Below, in pieces: positions 24,116 to 32,768 of a DNA stretch of 64,000 nt; position 1 is the first letter of the stretch; every line of letters begins with the position of its first letter. The DNA comes from an uncultured bacterium. GTDB lineage: Bacteria; Bacillota; Clostridia; Lachnospirales; Lachnospiraceae. The stretch is from the NCBI GenBank assembly GCA_905215155.1, contig CAJMPJ010000002.1, positions 62,001-126,000 on the forward strand, given 5' to 3'. The notes beneath the pieces are model-generated. The model was not told the DNA's origin and searched no databases. It saw only the letters and a list, made by a program, of their open reading frames with translations. Position numbers and translations under genes: made by a program.

Positions 24116-27100
24116 GACTTTATCCACTGACCTTTCTCGTTTACTAGATATCCATCCGGTGTCGTAGTATTAAAAATTAGCTTTCCCTTTGTCCCATCAG
24201 ATACTGGGTTGAAGTAGTACCAGAATCCATCTATCATCTGCCAGCCTGTAAGCATCTGGCCCTGGGTTCCGTCGGAAGCCGATTTTAAATAAAAGGTTTT
24301 TCCATCGGCATCTGTCTGCCAGCCTGTTACCATAAATCCTTCCTTATCAAATCTAAACCAGGAAGCCTTTTCCTGCTCTCCCGTTGCATAAGGATTACTG
24401 ATATATGCCCATTCATCGGTATAGGTACGATTCGATGCAAAGATCCATTTTCCATTTCCCATCTGGGTCCAGGTTCCTGTTACTGCCCCGGAAGGAGCTG
24501 CCGGTCCCTGGATATTTCCGCTACTGGTTACTCCTACGGATCGGCTTCCCCCACCGCCTCCGCCGCCTCCGGAAGAACCTCCACCAGAAGTCGTATTGTC
24601 AATCACCTTCACATTTAACTTGACATTTACTGGATCAGACAGCGTTCCATTGTTGCTTTCCGCATAAATCATAGCTGTAATGCTTCCTGTGTATGGAGAT
24701 TTTCCAATTGCCTGATTGATCCAGCCAGCGGTGATTTCCTGTTTCTCATTGATTCCAGCGGCTCTTACATTTCCTTCTGCATCTACAGAAAGAACTCCTG
24801 GATCAGAGGACCGCCACTGAACTCCCTTTTTTTCCCGATTCTCCAGATAAACGGAAGCAGAAAACTTTTTTGCTTCCAGCCCGGTCCAGGTGTAAACAGG
24901 ATTACTTCTTCTTCCTGTTTTTGTCAGCACCAAATCAAAAGTCTCACGGTTCCGGTCTGCCTCCACACACTCTGCCTGGAAAAATAACTTCACCCTACAA
25001 GCAGCCGCTTTTTTCCCGTCTTTTGTGGCAGCTGTGATCTCCACAATCTTTTCAGCCTCATATGGTGCTTTTTTCATTGCCTCCCTGATCCAGGCTGCAC
25101 CGTCCACCGGTGCTACATTTCCCTGTTCATCAACGGATACTGCTTCCGGGTCAGAGGAAGTCCATACCACGGTACGGTCATATGGTTTGTGTTCCGGAGA
25201 TTCATTAAGATCCGGAAGAACCGTTGCGGAAAGTTTCTTCTTGTCAAATCCTTTTTTTTCTGCTATCTGAGAACTGATATCCCCTGTCATCTGATACCCC
25301 AGGGAATAAGACAATTCTTCCTGATCCAAGACAATTCCTTCTGGAACTACTCTGGTCTGATCATTGGTCACAAAGTTGACAGTCACCTGACAAGCTGCGG
25401 AAGCTTTATTTCCCAGCTTGTCTTTTCCATTTACCGTGATTACTGCTTCCCGGCTTCCGCTTCCCGAAATCTTCGCATAAGGATCGTTGTTTTTGATTCC
25501 ATTATCGGTTGCCATGATGTTATGTATCCATGCCGCATCCTTTAAAGCAGATACAGATGCATCCCGGTAAGCTTCCTGCTCCTGGGATACCACGATCACA
25601 GATGTATCCGAACTTGTCCAGGTCACTTCATCTCTGGAGAAGAAATCAGGGGTAAAGGTAGCCGTTAAAGACTGGGGAGCCGTTACCGTTATGGTTTCGT
25701 TTGGTGCTTTCCGGTCCCCTGTGAGGGTCCTTGTAACCGTATAGGTAAGAGCCTGTTTATCAAGCATGGCACCTTCCGTTGCCACTAACGTATTATCAAT
25801 GATCTGGAAGGTAACGTTGATCCGGCTGTTGGCCGTACAGGGTTTTCCTTCAAAGGACGTGGAAGGTCTGGTCTGTGCGGTCAAAACTGCTACTCCGCCA
25901 TTCTGGTGCCCGGCTCCATAAATTGTATTAGGAATCTTGTACCGGTAATTTTCGTCCGCCTGTTTCTTTTCCGCTTCTTCTATAATGGATTGGAAAAAGG
26001 AAGCGGAAAGGTTGACGGAAATGCTGGCGGATTGTTCCGTATATCCGTCTGTCTCTTCGTCATTATTTCTCGCCAGAGTGATCAGCTGGGGGTCATCTAT
26101 GCTCCATTTTACCCGGTTATCCGCCACGTCATTATTTGCATCAATCACTGCTTTGATATTGACTGGCTGCACTTGGGTTCCCTGTTCCAATACACCATTA
26201 ATGTACCGGGCGATCAGCTTTCCGGTCCCGTTTTTGATCTCGGTCGTCTTTACGGGGTTCTTTCTGTCTCCGGTCCTCGTCTGGATAACGGAAAAGGTAT
26301 AGTTTTCCGGAACAACGTTTATGGATACGGCCACTTTTTTATAATCTGCCGATACAGAAATATTTTCCTCTGGCATAAGAAAGCCATAGGTGCGGCTGCT
26401 GTCAGAATAAGTGGAACTCACCTTTTTCCCTTTTTCATTGACGTAGTAAGGAGTCCCCTCCATTTGATACTTTTTTGTATCCGTATTCTTTGCTGCTGTT
26501 GTTACCATTACAGAAGTTCCTGCAGCGATAGCTCCCCGGTTTTCTTTGTCAATTGGTTTGGAATACTGGGAGCTTCCTCTTACCTCTAAAGAAGCAATGT
26601 CATAAAAGTTCTGGCCATTTGCTACGGTATCAATCTGATTGACATTTAAAAGATATCCTCTCACTGGCCGGCCCACCGCATCAGGAGCAAAGTGATCTAA
26701 TGTATAATCCCCTGTTTCTTCATCAAGAACGGTTAAGATACCCTTTTCTAATTCCTCATAAAAGTACTGATCAGATATGGTCTTTTTTGCCCCGCCCTGT
26801 ACCAAGGTGTAATAAAGATCCCCGGTGTGCCAGTAACCAATGTGAGCATCATACGTGTAATCATTATCATCCTCGATCTCTGATCCACACACGTTGGCAC
26901 TGATCTTGCTTTCCGAATCTGCAAACAGGTACGCCACATCCTCCACAAAGTTATAGTTGGTTGCGGCTCCCTGTCTGGTTCCAATGAAGGTTCCTTCCCT
27001 TGCCATGGAACCAAGCTGAGAGTTTCCAATGGTTCCGGCAAAACGGGCCACTTTTAGCGTTCCGGCCGCATACCTTCCGGTAACACCACCAATGGCCGTG

Positions 27101-28263
27101 GAATGATACCCTCCGATGGTTCCGTTGATATAGGTATTAAATATATCCGTGGAATTTTGATATCCTGCAATTCCACCAACGTATCCGGTTCCCTGGATTC
27201 TTTCCGAACCGATACCGGTGGAAACTTGACAGTCTACGATAGTAGAATCAGAAGCAATCCCTGCGATTCCACCGACATAAATAACTTCACTTCCGTCTTT
27301 CGCATCAATCATGATTTTTTCACAGTCCGCATTTTCAATGACTGAATTACTGATTTCACCGGCGATACCTCCGGAAATGCCTGTAGAGCTGATGTTGGCA
27401 TTCTTTACGGTTATGTTGCGGATCTCACTGCTATCCGCATATCCAACCACCACGCCGGTCCGGTCATTTCCCTTAATCGTACCGTCCGGGATTATGGTCA
27501 GATCATGAATCTGAGCATTGGTTACGGCTCCGAATAATCCAACATTGTCATAGCCGTCAAAGGAATTCAGTTTTAAGTTTCTGATGGTCTTTCCATTTCC
27601 ATCAAAATGACCGTTAAAGGAATTTGGTACTTCGCCAGCAATTTCAGAAGAATCCCAGTAAAAGCCAATGGGAATCCAGTTCACTCCCTGAAGGTCAATG
27701 TTTTCTCCCAGGGCAAAGTAGCACCCGGAATAATCACCGGCATATTTGGCCCCTTCTGCCTCCGGTACCAGCATTCCCATGGCGGTAAGTTCGGAAAGGC
27801 CCATAAGCTGTTCCCGGTTCTTGATCAGATAAGGTTTTTCCTCGGTTCCTTCTCCCTGGTTTCCGCTCAAAAACTCAAAGCTTGTTTTCCCTGACCAGGT
27901 GTCCCAGATATCACCAAGGGAACTGGCAGCCGTTAATTCAACCTTTTTTACTGTTACCAGGGAAGGCTGCACTATAATCTCCACAGGGGGCTTATTTGCC
28001 TGGGAACAAGTAGCTTTGTCAGGAGCATCCGATAATTCAGGAAAATTCTGATCTAAATCATCAACAATTGTTTCAGGCTCTTTTTCAGGCTTCTTCTCAA
28101 TCTCTATATCCCTTTCTGCCTGGGAAGGAGTTCCCACCTGAGCCAGTACGGGTTCTCCTGCCAATAGAACATTATTGGCAAACACTTCTAATGTCGGTAA
28201 AGATGTCATTGTCAAGGCGGCACACAATGCGTATGCCGTCCCTTTCTTCATTTTCTTTCTCAT
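24112..28263 (-). CDS. Large exported protein: GLUG-like repeats, Ig-like domains, wall-binding repeats
   Basis: 1383 residues. A signal peptide of about 29 residues ends at LEVFA. Residues about 120-430 read like GLUG-repeat or beta-helix proteins of the Clostridia, with phrases such as FNGHFDGNGKTIRNL, VGLFGAV, GGIAGEI and VGGIAGYQNS. About 590-1230 holds several Big_2-like Ig domains recognisable by VTWTSSDTSVI, VVWTSSDPEAVSVDEQGNV and VQWRSSDPGVLSVDAEGNV. A Gly/Ser linker (SGGGSSGGGGGGGGS) leads to aromatic wall-binding repeats (TGWQTDADGKTFYL, LTGWQMIDGFWYYFNP) and the terminal TPDGYLVNEKGQWIKS. There is no sortase signal, so it is probably held non-covalently. It starts 31 bases after the 756-aa gene and overlaps the next gene, so it sits mid-operon. 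Confidence 0.85.
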   Translation of the reverse strand: MRKKMKKGTAYALCAALTMTSLPTLEVFANNVLLAGEPVLAQVGTPSQAERDIEIEKKPEKEPETIVDDLDQNFPELSDAPDKATCSQANKPPVEIIVQPSLVTVKKVELTAASSLGDIWDTWSGKTSFEFLSGNQGEGTEEKPYLIKNREQLMGLSELTAMGMLVPEAEGAKYAGDYSGCYFALGENIDLQGVNWIPIGFYWDSSEIAGEVPNSFNGHFDGNGKTIRNLKLNSFDGYDNVGLFGAVTNAQIHDLTIIPDGTIKGNDRTGVVVGYADSSEIRNITVKNANISSTGISGGIAGEISNSVIENADCEKIMIDAKDGSEVIYVGGIAGIASDSTIVDCQVSTGIGSERIQGTGYVGGIAGYQNSTDIFNTYINGTIGGYHSTAIGGVTGRYAAGTLKVARFAGTIGNSQLGSMAREGTFIGTRQGAATNYNFVEDVAYLFADSESKISANVCGSEIEDDNDYTYDAHIGYWHTGDLYYTLVQGGAKKTISDQYFYEELEKGILTVLDEETGDYTLDHFAPDAVGRPVRGYLLNVNQIDTVANGQNFYDIASLEVRGSSQYSKPIDKENRGAIAAGTSVMVTTAAKNTDTKKYQMEGTPYYVNEKGKKVSSTYSDSSRTYGFLMPEENISVSADYKKVAVSINVVPENYTFSVIQTRTGDRKNPVKTTEIKNGTGKLIARYINGVLEQGTQVQPVNIKAVIDANNDVADNRVKWSIDDPQLITLARNNDEETDGYTEQSASISVNLSASFFQSIIEEAEKKQADENYRYKIPNTIYGAGHQNGGVAVLTAQTRPSTSFEGKPCTANSRINVTFQIIDNTLVATEGAMLDKQALTYTVTRTLTGDRKAPNETITVTAPQSLTATFTPDFFSRDEVTWTSSDTSVIVVSQEQEAYRDASVSALKDAAWIHNIMATDNGIKNNDPYAKISGSGSREAVITVNGKDKLGNKASAACQVTVNFVTNDQTRVVPEGIVLDQEELSYSLGYQMTGDISSQIAEKKGFDKKKLSATVLPDLNESPEHKPYDRTVVWTSSDPEAVSVDEQGNVAPVDGAAWIREAMKKAPYEAEKIVEITAATKDGKKAAACRVKLFFQAECVEADRNRETFDLVLTKTGRRSNPVYTWTGLEAKKFSASVYLENREKKGVQWRSSDPGVLSVDAEGNVRAAGINEKQEITAGWINQAIGKSPYTGSITAMIYAESNNGTLSDPVNVKLNVKVIDNTTSGGGSSGGGGGGGGSRSVGVTSSGNIQGPAAPSGAVTGTWTQMGNGKWIFASNRTYTDEWAYISNPYATGEQEKASWFRFDKEGFMVTGWQTDADGKTFYLKSASDGTQGQMLTGWQMIDGFWYYFNPVSDGTKGKLIFNTTTPDGYLVNEKGQWIKS

Positions 28264-28294
28264 TTTTCCTCCGAAAACCTGTTTCTTTCCTAAA

Positions 28295-30565
28295 TTAACT
28301 TTGAGTTACTGCCATGACTGGTCGAATTCCAATACTGGTATCTGATATCTCCGTTGGCCGAATATTTCCATCCACCAGACTTACCACATAAATTCCTTGC
28401 CCATTTGTCTGAGGTGTTCTCAAGTAGTATCCCCTGGAATATGCAGAAAGCTGGGATTCTGGATTGTTCTCCTGACTTCCATTAAATTTCCATAGATAAT
28501 CTTTGTATTTAATGGCCTCATCAACCGAAAGAATAAATACGCGATCCTGCATTTGCTGAAAACCACTGCGTTCTCCGTTTAAGCAATTCTCTGAAAACTG
28601 TTCATACGCTCCAATAGGTGTTACTCCTAAATATGAGTATGTCATCCCTATATAGGTCTGATGAACAAAATTGTCGTCATTCGCATTTTCAAGAAGCCAA
28701 TCTCTAACTTTGGAATACTTATAATTGTTGCTATTACCAAACTCAAACTTCTTCGATGCTCCATTGATATCTGATCTTATGATGCTGTCACACAAGAATA
28801 AGGCCAGCTTTTGACTGTTTTCCATGGCATCCTCAAAATCATCATCTATGCAGCGAAACAAATATAGCTTGTCACCAATGCTCCTGATCTGTAGATCACC
28901 GATACTATAATGAACCGCTTCCGGTATCTCATCTGCTGGTTCCTGACACACACCGCAGATACCATCATGATCTGCATCTGCATGACCCTTTGCTGGTAAT
29001 ATGACGGTTTCCTCCTTCCCACACTTTTTACAGCAAACGGTCAAATGACCATTTTCCGTGCATGTAGCAGCCACTTCATCTATAATTTCATAATCATGGC
29101 TGCATGTGCTCTCCTCATACGTTTTCTCAAATCCAACCCTTAAAACCGTATAGGTCTCATCAGAAATTATGAATCGTTCCATGGAAAGCTCCGATATATT
29201 TTTCACCATTGGAAACTTCTGTCCGATAACGGAAGCATTGGGGGGATACCCCTTTCCAATCAAATATACCTCTTTCCGGTCTGTTCCATCTGCCATAGAG
29301 ACCAGGTTAAGGAGCCTTTCGTTTCCTTCCTTCTGGCTCCCAGTAATAATCTGTTGGTCCGCCGGTTCTTCTCCTGTAATGGATTTATCCGCTTGCCCAG
29401 CAATATCCAGCCAATAATTTAACCTTTCTTTACCTTCTGCATTTGGATCAGGTTCTTCCGGAAGATGATCGCCCTTACGATATTCAATGTAATATTTCTG
29501 GATTCCATTCCCATTTACTACAACACTCCATGGACTCGGCACCAGGGAATGATAATAGTATTGATCATTTCCGATGATTGTTTCCGGAAAATCAATGAAC
29601 AGTTCCTTCCCTTCCTCTGTCTTTCCCTTTTGTCCTATAAAAATTTCTCTATCCGTTTTTCCCACTTCAATAAACTTCAATTCCCAATTAACTTTTTGGG
29701 CTTCAGAAGGGGTAAGTGGGGTTATTTTTTCATAATAAATCATCACGTTAATCCGGTCCGCAGCCAATCGAAAACTTTTCTTTTGTCCCTTACATATCCT
29801 ATATCCGTCAATATGTTCCTGCATCAGCGGAATCGTTTCTCCTTTTTTCCCTATGCCTGTCATGACCTGAAGAATGGTTCTGTCAGTTACATCCACATAT
29901 TTCACCGTATATTTATATTTCTGTCCTGAAATGCCGGAGTTTTCACCTGCATTATTGTTTTCATCTAAATCTGCCCCCGCCGGTTTTGATGGCTGAGGTC
30001 TGGTGTCTGATTCTTTTTCCTTTTTTTCACTCGCAGAATGGTTCCTGCCACTATAGCTCTGCTTTCCACTCCCTGATCCGCCTCCTGATCCCTTCACAAA
30101 AGCAGATCTCCCAGTCGGTAAATTTTTGTTTATTCCCTCTGTTTGTATCCCCTTTCCCGATATTTCTATAATCTTATTGCCCTCCGTCCAGGCTCCGGTA
30201 TCACCAACAACATACCCGTCGGGTGTCATATCACTCACATACATTGCGCCTTTCAAATACTTTACACCCGTTTGTTCTGCCAAATAATAGCAGCGTCCAT
30301 TGATCCACTGCCAGCCGGTCAACATTTGACCTTTCATTCCGCTTAAGCCCGGATTTAAAAAATACCACCTTTCATCAACCCAGTGCCAACCTGTTGCCAT
30401 AACACCATAATCGTTATAAAAAAACCAACTATCCCCATCCATTTTCCAGCCTTTTTCTTGCTGTCTTTCTCCCGCATTTACATCTAGAGAAACTGATAAA
30501 CACATGATTATGAAAGTTAAAAAAAACAGCCTGATTTTTCTATTGTTACTTCTGACTTTTCTCAT
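28295..30565 (-). CDS. Exported protein with wall-binding repeats, MucBP-like region and DUF6273-like end
   Basis: 756 residues. A signal peptide (about 1-31) is followed by wall-binding repeats (DSWFFYNDYGVMATGW, LTGWQWINGRCYYL) and a TPDGYVVGDTGAW unit by residue 130. After a polar linker, about 215-280 (YTVKYVDVTDRTIL to RINVMIYYEKI) resembles a MucBP domain, and a second related stretch follows. Near 490-545 lies a Cys/His-rich segment (CSHDYEII, CTENGHLTVCCKKCG, GICGVC) of a kind repeated in many Lachnospiraceae surface proteins. The last 150 residues, ending YYLRTPQTNG and SIGIRPVMAV, look like DUF6273, a domain found in exported proteins. Wall-binding repeats sit N-terminally here, unlike in the 1383-aa protein. 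Its start overlaps the preceding gene by 20 bases. Confidence 0.85.
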   Translation of the reverse strand: MRKVRSNNRKIRLFFLTFIIMCLSVSLDVNAGERQQEKGWKMDGDSWFFYNDYGVMATGWHWVDERWYFLNPGLSGMKGQMLTGWQWINGRCYYLAEQTGVKYLKGAMYVSDMTPDGYVVGDTGAWTEGNKIIEISGKGIQTEGINKNLPTGRSAFVKGSGGGSGSGKQSYSGRNHSASEKKEKESDTRPQPSKPAGADLDENNNAGENSGISGQKYKYTVKYVDVTDRTILQVMTGIGKKGETIPLMQEHIDGYRICKGQKKSFRLAADRINVMIYYEKITPLTPSEAQKVNWELKFIEVGKTDREIFIGQKGKTEEGKELFIDFPETIIGNDQYYYHSLVPSPWSVVVNGNGIQKYYIEYRKGDHLPEEPDPNAEGKERLNYWLDIAGQADKSITGEEPADQQIITGSQKEGNERLLNLVSMADGTDRKEVYLIGKGYPPNASVIGQKFPMVKNISELSMERFIISDETYTVLRVGFEKTYEESTCSHDYEIIDEVAATCTENGHLTVCCKKCGKEETVILPAKGHADADHDGICGVCQEPADEIPEAVHYSIGDLQIRSIGDKLYLFRCIDDDFEDAMENSQKLALFLCDSIIRSDINGASKKFEFGNSNNYKYSKVRDWLLENANDDNFVHQTYIGMTYSYLGVTPIGAYEQFSENCLNGERSGFQQMQDRVFILSVDEAIKYKDYLWKFNGSQENNPESQLSAYSRGYYLRTPQTNGQGIYVVSLVDGNIRPTEISDTSIGIRPVMAVTQS

Positions 30566-31523
30566 ATTTCTTTTCCTTTCTCTTTTTTTTATGCCTGATT
30601 TTTTTTATTAAATAAAACAGCATTCCAAATATGCCGACAACAAAAAGAAGTGACAAAGTTACAACAACATTTTTCTGAAAAATGATCCAATTCCCCTCCC
30701 CTCCATTATTATTCGAGTTCTCTAAATCCACCTGCTGTTCACGAGCCGGACTCCACCCATCCGTCACTGAATGATACCCTTTATATACAGCTACACATTG
30801 ATATCCCTGGCTCTTAGGAAATACCGCCTCCCCTCCATAGGTTACATAATAGTCAAAAACCTTCTTTTCTCCTGTAACTAAAGCCTCCCTGCAAATGTTT
30901 CCATTTTCATTAAAATAAGAGTCCCCTTTCCAAACGGCATCCGTTATTCTATAATTTTCTGGCTCTACACCTATTTCTTCTAAAAGTTCCTGACTGCATT
31001 CTTTTAACTCCGGCTTCCTGCTGTTAAACGGAATTCTTTTTTCTCCTATTTCGTAATAGTCCGCTTCATAAGAATGAAATACAGCTGTAAATGAAAAATC
31101 TGATCTCCAGCGTTCCCCCCGTTGTTCTATATGGACAATGGGAAATTCCTTTTTTTGCTTTTCCCCCGTTATCTTATCTATGATCATTACCGGAACCATT
31201 TTGGGAATCTGTCCCTCCCACTCTACCTCTTCGTAACAAATTGTCCGCTCTGCCTTTTCCCTATGTTCCGATATCTGATACGGTTCCATTTTCCATGCTT
31301 TTAGCCAATACTCCGTTCCATTTTGGTCCGTGTATTTCTTATTTGGTGAATATCCTTCCACCTCCTCGGCTAAAAGTGATGTTTTTACTATCACCTCTTT
31401 TTCCGGTTGCCCTTGTGGCACATTATTAAATTCAGAAGCCCATACATCATCAAGAAATGTACTCGTGTACAAAACAATAATAATAGCTGATATGAAACCC
31501 AAAAACTTCTTTTCTGGAAGCAA
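30546..31523 (-). CDS. Exported protein with C-terminal membrane anchor, unknown function
   Basis: 325 residues starting at a TTG (31523) behind an excellent AAAGGAGGAGG. A signal peptide covers about residues 1-29 (cleavage after VWA). The outer part has alternating beta-type sequence with many Glu/Lys and two cysteines near the middle, in no family I know. A membrane helix follows at about 283-305 (VVVTLSLLFVVGIFGMLFYLI) and then a very basic tail (KKIRHKKKRKEKK). There is no LPXTG-like motif, so it is membrane-anchored rather than sortase-linked. It heads the surface-protein operon and overlaps the next gene by 20 bases. Confidence 0.75.
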   Translation of the reverse strand: MLPEKKFLGFISAIIIVLYTSTFLDDVWASEFNNVPQGQPEKEVIVKTSLLAEEVEGYSPNKKYTDQNGTEYWLKAWKMEPYQISEHREKAERTICYEEVEWEGQIPKMVPVMIIDKITGEKQKKEFPIVHIEQRGERWRSDFSFTAVFHSYEADYYEIGEKRIPFNSRKPELKECSQELLEEIGVEPENYRITDAVWKGDSYFNENGNICREALVTGEKKVFDYYVTYGGEAVFPKSQGYQCVAVYKGYHSVTDGWSPAREQQVDLENSNNNGGEGNWIIFQKNVVVTLSLLFVVGIFGMLFYLIKKIRHKKKRKEKKYEKSQK

Positions 31524-31689
31524 TAAACCTCCTCCTTTACATAATGTTTTTTTACTTTGTTTATAGGTAAGGGATTATTTTTAGAAAACAAAAGAACAAT
31601 AATAGTGAATATAGAGAATAGATCAATATTTGTAATATGAGAATTAAATATGGCAATAATGACTCTTAAAATAAAAAAACTTATAGCAA

Positions 31690-31800
31690 AAAGCTGCCTT
31701 GGAAAAGGTAAATCTCTTTGAACAACAACCTCCTTCTATCAAGAAGGTTCCTTTTAATATAAAACACCCTCTAACAACACCATTTCTTTAGACAACAACA
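31690..31800 (-). repeat. Two imperfect repeats with mini-ORFs, possible relic
   Basis: On the minus strand two stretches, around 31798-31773 and 31724-31700, share AAGGA-N3-TTGTTGT-N2-AAAGA-N-AT. Each begins an open reading of about 15 codons of the form LLxKExxLxxGxxL. A CCTTCT/AGAAGG hairpin covers the second AAGGAGG. This resembles the ribosome-binding-site hairpins of the toxin modules, but there is no convincing toxin; it may be decayed. Confidence 0.3.
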
Positions 31801-31805
31801 TTCCT

Positions 31806-31957
31806 TTAAACCGTACACTGGGCCGCTTCTGCCGCTGCCATCACTTCCTGGTCCGTGGCGTTCTTTCTGCCGAGACGGATGTTTTCCATAATCGTGTTAT
31901 TAAAAAGCACCACCTCCTGGAATATGTTTATAAAAATCACCAGGTATTAAAAAAGAA
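31806..31957 (-). pseudogene. Relic of an ABC exporter ATP-binding domain
   Basis: The minus strand reads in one frame through NIFQEVVLFNNTIMENIRLG and RKNATDQEVMAAAEAAQC, then T-V-stop at 31806. This is the Q-loop region of an MsbA/LmrA-type ABC exporter (FQEVxLFxxTIxENI), about 45 residues after Walker A in intact proteins. No Walker A, signature or Walker B sequence surrounds it, so only a fragment of the gene remains. The GC-rich patch stands out from the AT-rich surroundings. Confidence 0.7.
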
Positions 31958-32459
31958 AAGGGGGCAAAGCAGACATAACTGACTGAAATACAGAATGATT
32001 TGATATACTGAAAACACTTAAATAACAATTTGACCTAAACTTTTAGTTCACGTTAAAATAACACAACATTAAATAAATGCATTAATATTAAAACAATTGG
32101 AAAAATAAGAAACATTACAACGATTAATAAGAATCACTTCAGATAATAGAATGAAACAAAATTTATTATATAAACTTGTAATAAGTATAAACCATCTTTC
32201 AAAAATAATCAACCTTTTCATAAAACCAAAAAATCTCTCTAAAATCTTCTCCCATCATCTCCTCTCCATACAGCCATTCACCAACTAAAAAAACTTACCA
32301 ATACTCCCCTCCCCCAGCCCACACATATTGCAACCTCTCCCCAAAAAACACCCTTCTGCACAAAAAAATCATTTCATGCAATTGACACATATCAATTTAC
32401 ATAAAATGATTTTCTTAAACTCTTACTATTTTTTTACAATTTACAAATCACTAGTATTC
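31958..32459. other. AT-rich gene-free stretch with a G-poor segment
   Basis: No convincing reading frame is seen over 500 bases. From about 32205 to 32360 the plus strand has only about four G, with runs such as CTCCCCTCCCCCAGCCC; the complementary strand has several G tracts. At 32365-32413 an imperfect inverted repeat (AAAATCATTT and AAATGATTTT as outer arms) closes the segment. Function unknown. Confidence 0.5.
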
Positions 32460-32501
32460 TGAACATTGTCTGCATATAATTATATTAGCAGATAATATCT
32501 G

Positions 32502-32528
32502 CAGGCAATCGTGCATGGGGCAGTTGAT
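32502..32528. repeat. Repeat copy 1 of toxin module 2
   Basis: About 27 bases beginning AGGCAATCG and ending GTTGATCT, at the predicted 5' end of the toxin mRNA. They can form a weak hairpin and resemble the copy at 32703-32730 in direct orientation (GG-CAA ... TTG-TC pattern). Confidence 0.5.
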
Positions 32529-32550
32529 CTCTATTCTACATAGAATGGAG
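32529..32550 (+). promoter_or_regulatory. Hairpin over the ribosome binding site of toxin 2
   Basis: CTCTATTCT (32529-32537) pairs along nine positions, one G-U, with AGAATGGAG (32542-32550) around ACAT. The right arm includes the first bases of the GGAGGGG Shine-Dalgarno. Confidence 0.7.
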
Positions 32551-32559
32551 GGGTCGCTT

Positions 32560-32646
32560 ATGAAGAATTTAGACTTTAAGGACTTAATGTCTTTTGGCAT
32601 GTTCATCTTAGCACTGCTGACATTCATCATTATGATATGTCAATAA
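32560..32646 (+). CDS. Type I toxin-like hydrophobic peptide, module 2
   Basis: A 28-residue peptide, MKNLDFKDLMSFGMFILALL followed by TFIIMICQ. It has a short charged start and a single long hydrophobic helix, as in holin-like type I toxins. GGAGGGG lies six bases before the ATG and is partly sealed in a hairpin. A terminator follows three bases after the stop, and a convergent promoter for a small antisense RNA lies beyond it. It lies on the plus strand at the upstream edge of the surface-protein island. Family membership is inferred from size, shape and context. Confidence 0.65.
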   Translation: MKNLDFKDLMSFGMFILALLTFIIMICQ

Positions 32647-32649
32647 AGC

Positions 32650-32690
32650 AAAAAACCTCCCCTGTACTTTGGCCGGTCGGGAAGGTTTCT
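32650..32690. terminator. Bidirectional terminator of toxin module 2
   Basis: AAACCTCCC (32653-32661) pairs with GGGAAGGTTT (32679-32688) with one bulged A. A-rich sequence on the left and TTTCTT on the right give U tracts in both directions. Confidence 0.75.
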
Positions 32691-32702
32691 TAATATTTCA
32701 AA

Positions 32703-32730
32703 CGGTCAACCACCCTGTGGCGATTGCCTC
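32703..32730. repeat. Repeat copy 2 of toxin module 2
   Basis: About 28 bases beginning CGGTCAACC and ending GATTGCCTC on the plus strand, related to the copy at 32502-32528. It forms the 5' part of the predicted antisense RNA. Confidence 0.5.
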
Positions 32731-32740
32731 TATTAAGTAT

Positions 32741-32768
32741 ATTATAACAAATATTTGAAATATTACAA
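32741..32768 (-). promoter_or_regulatory. Promoter of the module 2 antisense RNA
   Basis: TTGTAA (32768-32763) and a perfect TATAAT (32746-32741) are 16 bases apart on the minus strand. The only thing downstream is the short RNA ending at the terminator. Confidence 0.65.

Larger units (their letters stand above)
32650..32734 (-). ncRNA. Putative antitoxin RNA of module 2
   Basis: A predicted RNA of about 85 bases, from the minus-strand promoter at 32741-32768 to the shared terminator. Its first bases, GAGGCAATCGCC and later GGTTGACC, form a hairpin of about eight pairs with one bulge. The same motif is near the 5' end of the toxin mRNA, so 5' ends and terminators can pair between the two RNAs. 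Inferred from structure only. Confidence 0.55.
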
